From Bordetella ansorpii (GTDB taxonomy: Bacteria; Pseudomonadota; Gammaproteobacteria; Burkholderiales; Burkholderiaceae_B), in contig NZ_FKIF01000009.1 of assembly GCF_900078705.1 (NCBI RefSeq), forward strand, positions 1 through 64,000: a stretch of 64,000 bases of DNA. Reading direction: 5' to 3'. Every line of letters begins with the position of its first letter. Positions within the stretch are counted from its first letter, which is position 1. The position numbers were made by a program, and so were the translations under genes. Below the pieces are notes generated by a model. It searched no databases. It was not told the origin of the DNA and saw only the letters and a list, made by a program, of their open reading frames with translations. Positions 63,501-64,000 of this stretch are shown one piece after another.

Positions 63501-64000
63501 ATGACCCTCCAGCTCCGACACGAAACCCCGGACGACATTGCCGCCATCGAGGCCGTGACCATCGCCGCGTTCGCTGATGCACCACACACCAGCCACACCG
63601 AGCAATTCATCGTGCGCGCCTTGCGTGCCGCCAACGAACTGACGCTTTCCATCGTGGCCGAAGAACATGGGCGCGTCGTCGGTCACGTCGCGCTGTCGCC
63701 AGTAACAATCACCCATGAGCACGGGCGAAAGACCGAGGGCTGGTATAGGTTGGGGCCGATCTCCGTCCTGCCGCCAAGGCAGGGGCAAGGCATCGGTTCG
63801 CGCCTGATGGAACAGGCGCTGTCTGAACTGCGGGCTATGCAGGCCGCAGGCTGCGTGCTGCTGGGCGATCCAACGTACTACACGCGCTTTGGCTTCCAGG
63901 CCCATGCGGGCTTGCAACTGCCGGGCGTGCCGCCCGGCTATTTCATGGCGCTGGCCCTGCATGGGACAGTGCCGGAAGGCATCGCGCACTACAGCGATGC
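63501..64000 (+). CDS. GNAT-family N-acetyltransferase (3' end outside window)
   Basis: Open frame from ATG 63,501 to the window edge, 166 residues so far. YhbS-like GNAT features: MTLQLRHETPDDIAAIEAVT, EHGRVVGHVALSPVTI, the acetyl-CoA loop LPPRQGQGIGSRLMEQAL and LLGDPTYYTRFGFQAHAGLQ. The tail resembles that of short YhbS proteins of about 170 residues, so only a few codons may be missing. Substrate unknown. Likely ICE cargo. Confidence 0.88.
   Translation, partial: MTLQLRHETPDDIAAIEAVTIAAFADAPHTSHTEQFIVRALRAANELTLSIVAEEHGRVVGHVALSPVTITHEHGRKTEGWYRLGPISVLPPRQGQGIGSRLMEQALSELRAMQAAGCVLLGDPTYYTRFGFQAHAGLQLPGVPPGYFMALALHGTVPEGIAHYSD

Overview
The window is high-GC betaproteobacterial DNA, most like the Alcaligenaceae (Achromobacter/Bordetella type). 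That is judged from gene content and protein flavour, not from a database search. It holds a stretch of ordinary chromosome (1 to about 11,880) followed by most of an integrative and conjugative element (ICE) of the Tn4371 family. The ICE runs off the right edge at 64,000; its integrase and far attachment site are not in view.

Chromosome: a five-gene oligopeptide-type ABC importer runs rightward into an M20 peptidase gene (1-6608). Facing it is a tightly overlapped leftward operon encoding propionate-CoA ligase, a HbpS/GlcG-like protein and a UMF1-family transporter (10,294-6631). Next come an NlpC/P60 lipoprotein hydrolase and a DUF2325 gene with a Fur-box-like sequence upstream. The chromosome/ICE junction lies somewhere in 11,860-12,228.

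ICE transfer module (12,229-25,055, leftward): DUF2274, trbI, trbG, trbF, trbL, a TrbK-like lipoprotein, trbJ, trbE, trbD, trbC, trbB, a CopG-like regulator, traG and an EexN lipoprotein form an apparently intact conjugative type IV secretion system. Upstream on the same strand is a small stress/polyhydroxybutyrate-like module (25,052-28,598: LysR, two SDRs, universal stress protein, phasin-like protein).

Phenol cargo (29,081-44,678, rightward): a sigma54 promoter with correct GG-N10-GC spacing precedes dmpKLMNOP (multicomponent phenol hydroxylase), dmpQ, dmpB (catechol 2,3-dioxygenase), a HbpS-like gene and dmpC, E, F, G, H, I. A truncated toluene-monooxygenase alpha-subunit gene follows, then dmpD and the activator gene dmpR. 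Together they would convert phenol to catechol and, by meta-cleavage, to pyruvate and acetyl-CoA, under a phenol-sensing regulator whose pocket and zinc ligands look intact.

Scarred region (44,772-54,342): an N-terminally truncated IS5-family transposase abuts a decayed ABC exporter (ATPase and permease pseudogenes). An intact outer-membrane efflux gene, a DUF2892 gene and a coupled MBL-fold/LOG/LpxR-like set follow. The LpxR-like gene is split near its start by an IS21 element that still has its 4-bp target duplication. A cytochrome c'-like gene follows.

ICE maintenance and mobilisation (54,380-64,000): VirD2-like relaxase, TraF peptidase, DUF2840, an RHH protein, ParA, RepA, an AlpA-like HTH protein, DUF2285, DUF2958, an XRE regulator, DUF736 and a partial GNAT acetyltransferase. 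The parA-repA gap carries three near-identical 19-bp iterons and a separate triple 7-bp repeat, which suggests that the excised ICE replicates and partitions like a plasmid.
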